A stretch of 64,000 nucleotides of DNA. Origin: Cloeon dipterum (taxonomy: Eukaryota > Arthropoda > Insecta > Ephemeroptera > Baetidae). The DNA lies in the NCBI RefSeq assembly GCF_949628265.1, contig NC_088786.1:16926001-16990000 (forward strand). Direction: 5' to 3'. Below, one piece after another: positions 62,401 through 64,000 of the stretch (positions are counted from its first letter, which is position 1; the number at the start of each line of letters is the position of its first letter). The position numbers and the translations under genes are program-made. The notes below the pieces were generated by a model. It searched no databases, was not told the origin of the DNA, and saw nothing but the letters and a program-made list of their open reading frames with translations.

Positions 62401-64000
62401 AAAGGGTTTGGAGATCGAACTCTCTTCAGGAGCCACCCCTCGAATTTTTAACCCTCAAAATTGACCCTTTTCCGGAGTTTTAATTAATTTTCTCGAGTTA
62501 GGAACGGTGAAAATTATTCAAACTCGCAGGAAATATTGCTTTTATAGGTTTAAATAAATTCAAAAGGGTTTGGAGATCGAACTCCCTTCAGGAGCCACCC
62601 CTCGAATTTTTAACCCTCAAAATTGACCCTTTTCCGGAGTTTTAATTAATTTTCTCGAGTTAGGAACGGTGAAAATTATTCAAACTCGCAGGAAATATTG
62701 CTTTTATAGGTTTAAATAAATTAAAAAGGGTTTGGAGATCGAACTCCCTTCAGGAGCCACCCCTCGAATTTTTAACCCTCAAAATTGACCCTTTTCCGGA
62801 GTTTTAATTAATTTTCTCGAGTTAGGAACGGTGAAAATTATTCAAACTCGCAGGAAATATTGCTTTTATCGGTTTAAATAAATTCAAAAGGGTTTGGAGA
62901 TCGAACTCCCTTCAGGAGCCACCCCTCGAATTTTTAACCCTCAAAATTGACCCTTTTCCGGAGTTTTAATTAATTTTCTCGAGTTAGGAACGGTGAAAAT
63001 TATTCAAACTCGCAGGAAATATTGCTGTTATAGGTTTAAATAAATTAAAAAGGGTTTGGAGATCGAACTCCCTTCAGGAGCCACCCCTCGAATTTTTAAC
63101 CCTCAAAATTGACCCTTTTCCGGAGTTTTAATTAATTTTCTCGAGTTAGGAACGGTGAAATTCATTCAAACTCGCAAGAAATATAGCATTTATTAGTGTA
63201 AAGGAAGTGGCAAGGGTTTGGAGATCGAACTCTCTTCAGGAGACACTCCTCGAATTTTTAACCCTCAAAATTGACTCTTTTCCGGAGTTTTAATTAATTT
63301 TCTCGAGTTAGGAACGGTGAAAATTATTCAAACTCGCAGGAAATATTGCTTTTATCGGTTTAAATAAATTAAAAAGGGTTTGGAGATCGAACTCCCTTCA
63401 GGAGCCACCCATCGAATTTTTAACCCTCAAAATTGACCCTTTTCCGGAGTTTTAATTAATTTTCTCGAGTTAGGAACGGTGAAAATTATTCAAATTCGCA
63501 GGAAATATTGCTTTTATCGGTTTAAATAAATTAAAAAGGGTTTGGAGATCGAACTCCCCTCAGGAGCCACCCCTCGAATTTTTAACCCTCAAAATTGACC
63601 CTTTTCCGGAGTTTTAATTAATTTTCTCGAGTTAGGAACGGTGAAAATTATTCAAATTCGCAGGAAATATAGCATTTATTAGTCTAAAGGAAGTGGCAAG
63701 GGTTTGGAGATCGAACTCCCTTCAGGAGACACTCCTCGAATTTTTAACCCTCAAAATTGACCCTTTTCCGGAGTTTTAATTAATTTTCTCGAGTTAGGAA
63801 CGGTGAAATTCATTCAAACTCGCAAGAAATATTGCATTTATTAGTCTAAAGGAAGTGGCAAGGGTTTGGAGATCGAACTCCCCTCAGGAGCCACCCCTCG
63901 AATTTTTAATCCTCAAAATTGACTCTTTTCCGGAGTTTTAATTAATTTTCTCGAGTTAGGAACGGTGAAAATTATTCAAACTCGCAGGAAATATTGCTTT
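59405..64000 (-). repeat. 162-bp satellite array 2, inverted, continues past the window
   Basis: The same 162-bp monomer as array 1, but reverse-complemented, for about 28 copies to the window edge. The first monomer (59405-59560) is the most diverged. Private variants recur every 972 bp: a GGATATAT variant at 61071 and 62043, and an ATCCTC variant at 60831 and 61803. This indicates a six-monomer higher-order unit. Type B monomers occur near 59960, 60122, 60608, 60770, 61741, 63198, 63687 and 63848. Confidence 0.97.

Noticed and set aside
52145..64000. Hammerhead ribozyme in the satellite monomer
   Set aside because: The monomer has CTGAAG but lacks the CTGATGA core and the paired GAAA needed for a hammerhead.
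1..64000. CRISPR arrays, operons, prophage or other prokaryotic systems
   Set aside because: Genes are intron-split with polyadenylation signals; the only regular repeats are contiguous satellites and microsatellites without spacers.

Overview
This window looks like nuclear DNA from an arthropod, most likely an insect. The genes are split by short GT-AG introns (as small as 56 bp), intergenic and intronic DNA is AT-rich, coding exons are GC-richer, and the recognised proteins are animal families. I see no prokaryotic features. The species assignment is inference from style only.

The gene-bearing core is 13.3-31.5 kb, where three complete plus-strand genes lie head to tail. The first is a TPRG1/TPRG1L (Mover) family protein with an hSac2-type domain (6 coding exons, 273 aa). 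The second is Keap1, the BTB-BACK-Kelch stress sensor and Cul3 adaptor (8 coding exons, 608 aa). The third is RanBP3, a Ran-binding cofactor of CRM1 nuclear export (12 coding exons, 510 aa). All three reconstructions splice with consistent phase and end at family-typical lengths. RanBP3 carries a decayed copy of its own exon 3 inside a later intron, and probably an intron in its 3' UTR. The three proteins have no obvious shared pathway, so their adjacency is probably just local gene order.

Left of the core (1-13 kb) there is a probable first coding exon on the minus strand (7576-7750, two hydrophobic segments), a truncated non-LTR reverse-transcriptase fragment (about 8114-8598), two small unrecognised ORFs, AC and CT microsatellites, and one copy of a 107-bp dispersed repeat. 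Right of the core (31.5-52 kb) is mostly gene-poor AT-rich DNA. It holds a 140-bp palindromic MITE-like element (40883-41022), a CpG-rich promoter-like patch near 36.7 kb, a GC-rich probable first coding exon at 43234-43633, and a few weak ORF candidates.

The last 12 kb is dominated by a 162-bp satellite. One array (52145-55523, about 21 monomers) runs in one orientation. A second array (59405 to the window end, about 28 monomers) runs in the opposite orientation. They flank a 3.9-kb non-satellite spacer. Both arrays stop at the spacer at the same point of the monomer and with the same monomer subtype. Each has its own higher-order periodicity: 9 monomers (1456 bp) on the left and 6 monomers (972 bp) on the right. 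This large foldback-like architecture is the most unusual structure in the window. The spacer holds the second, inverted copy of the 107-bp repeat.
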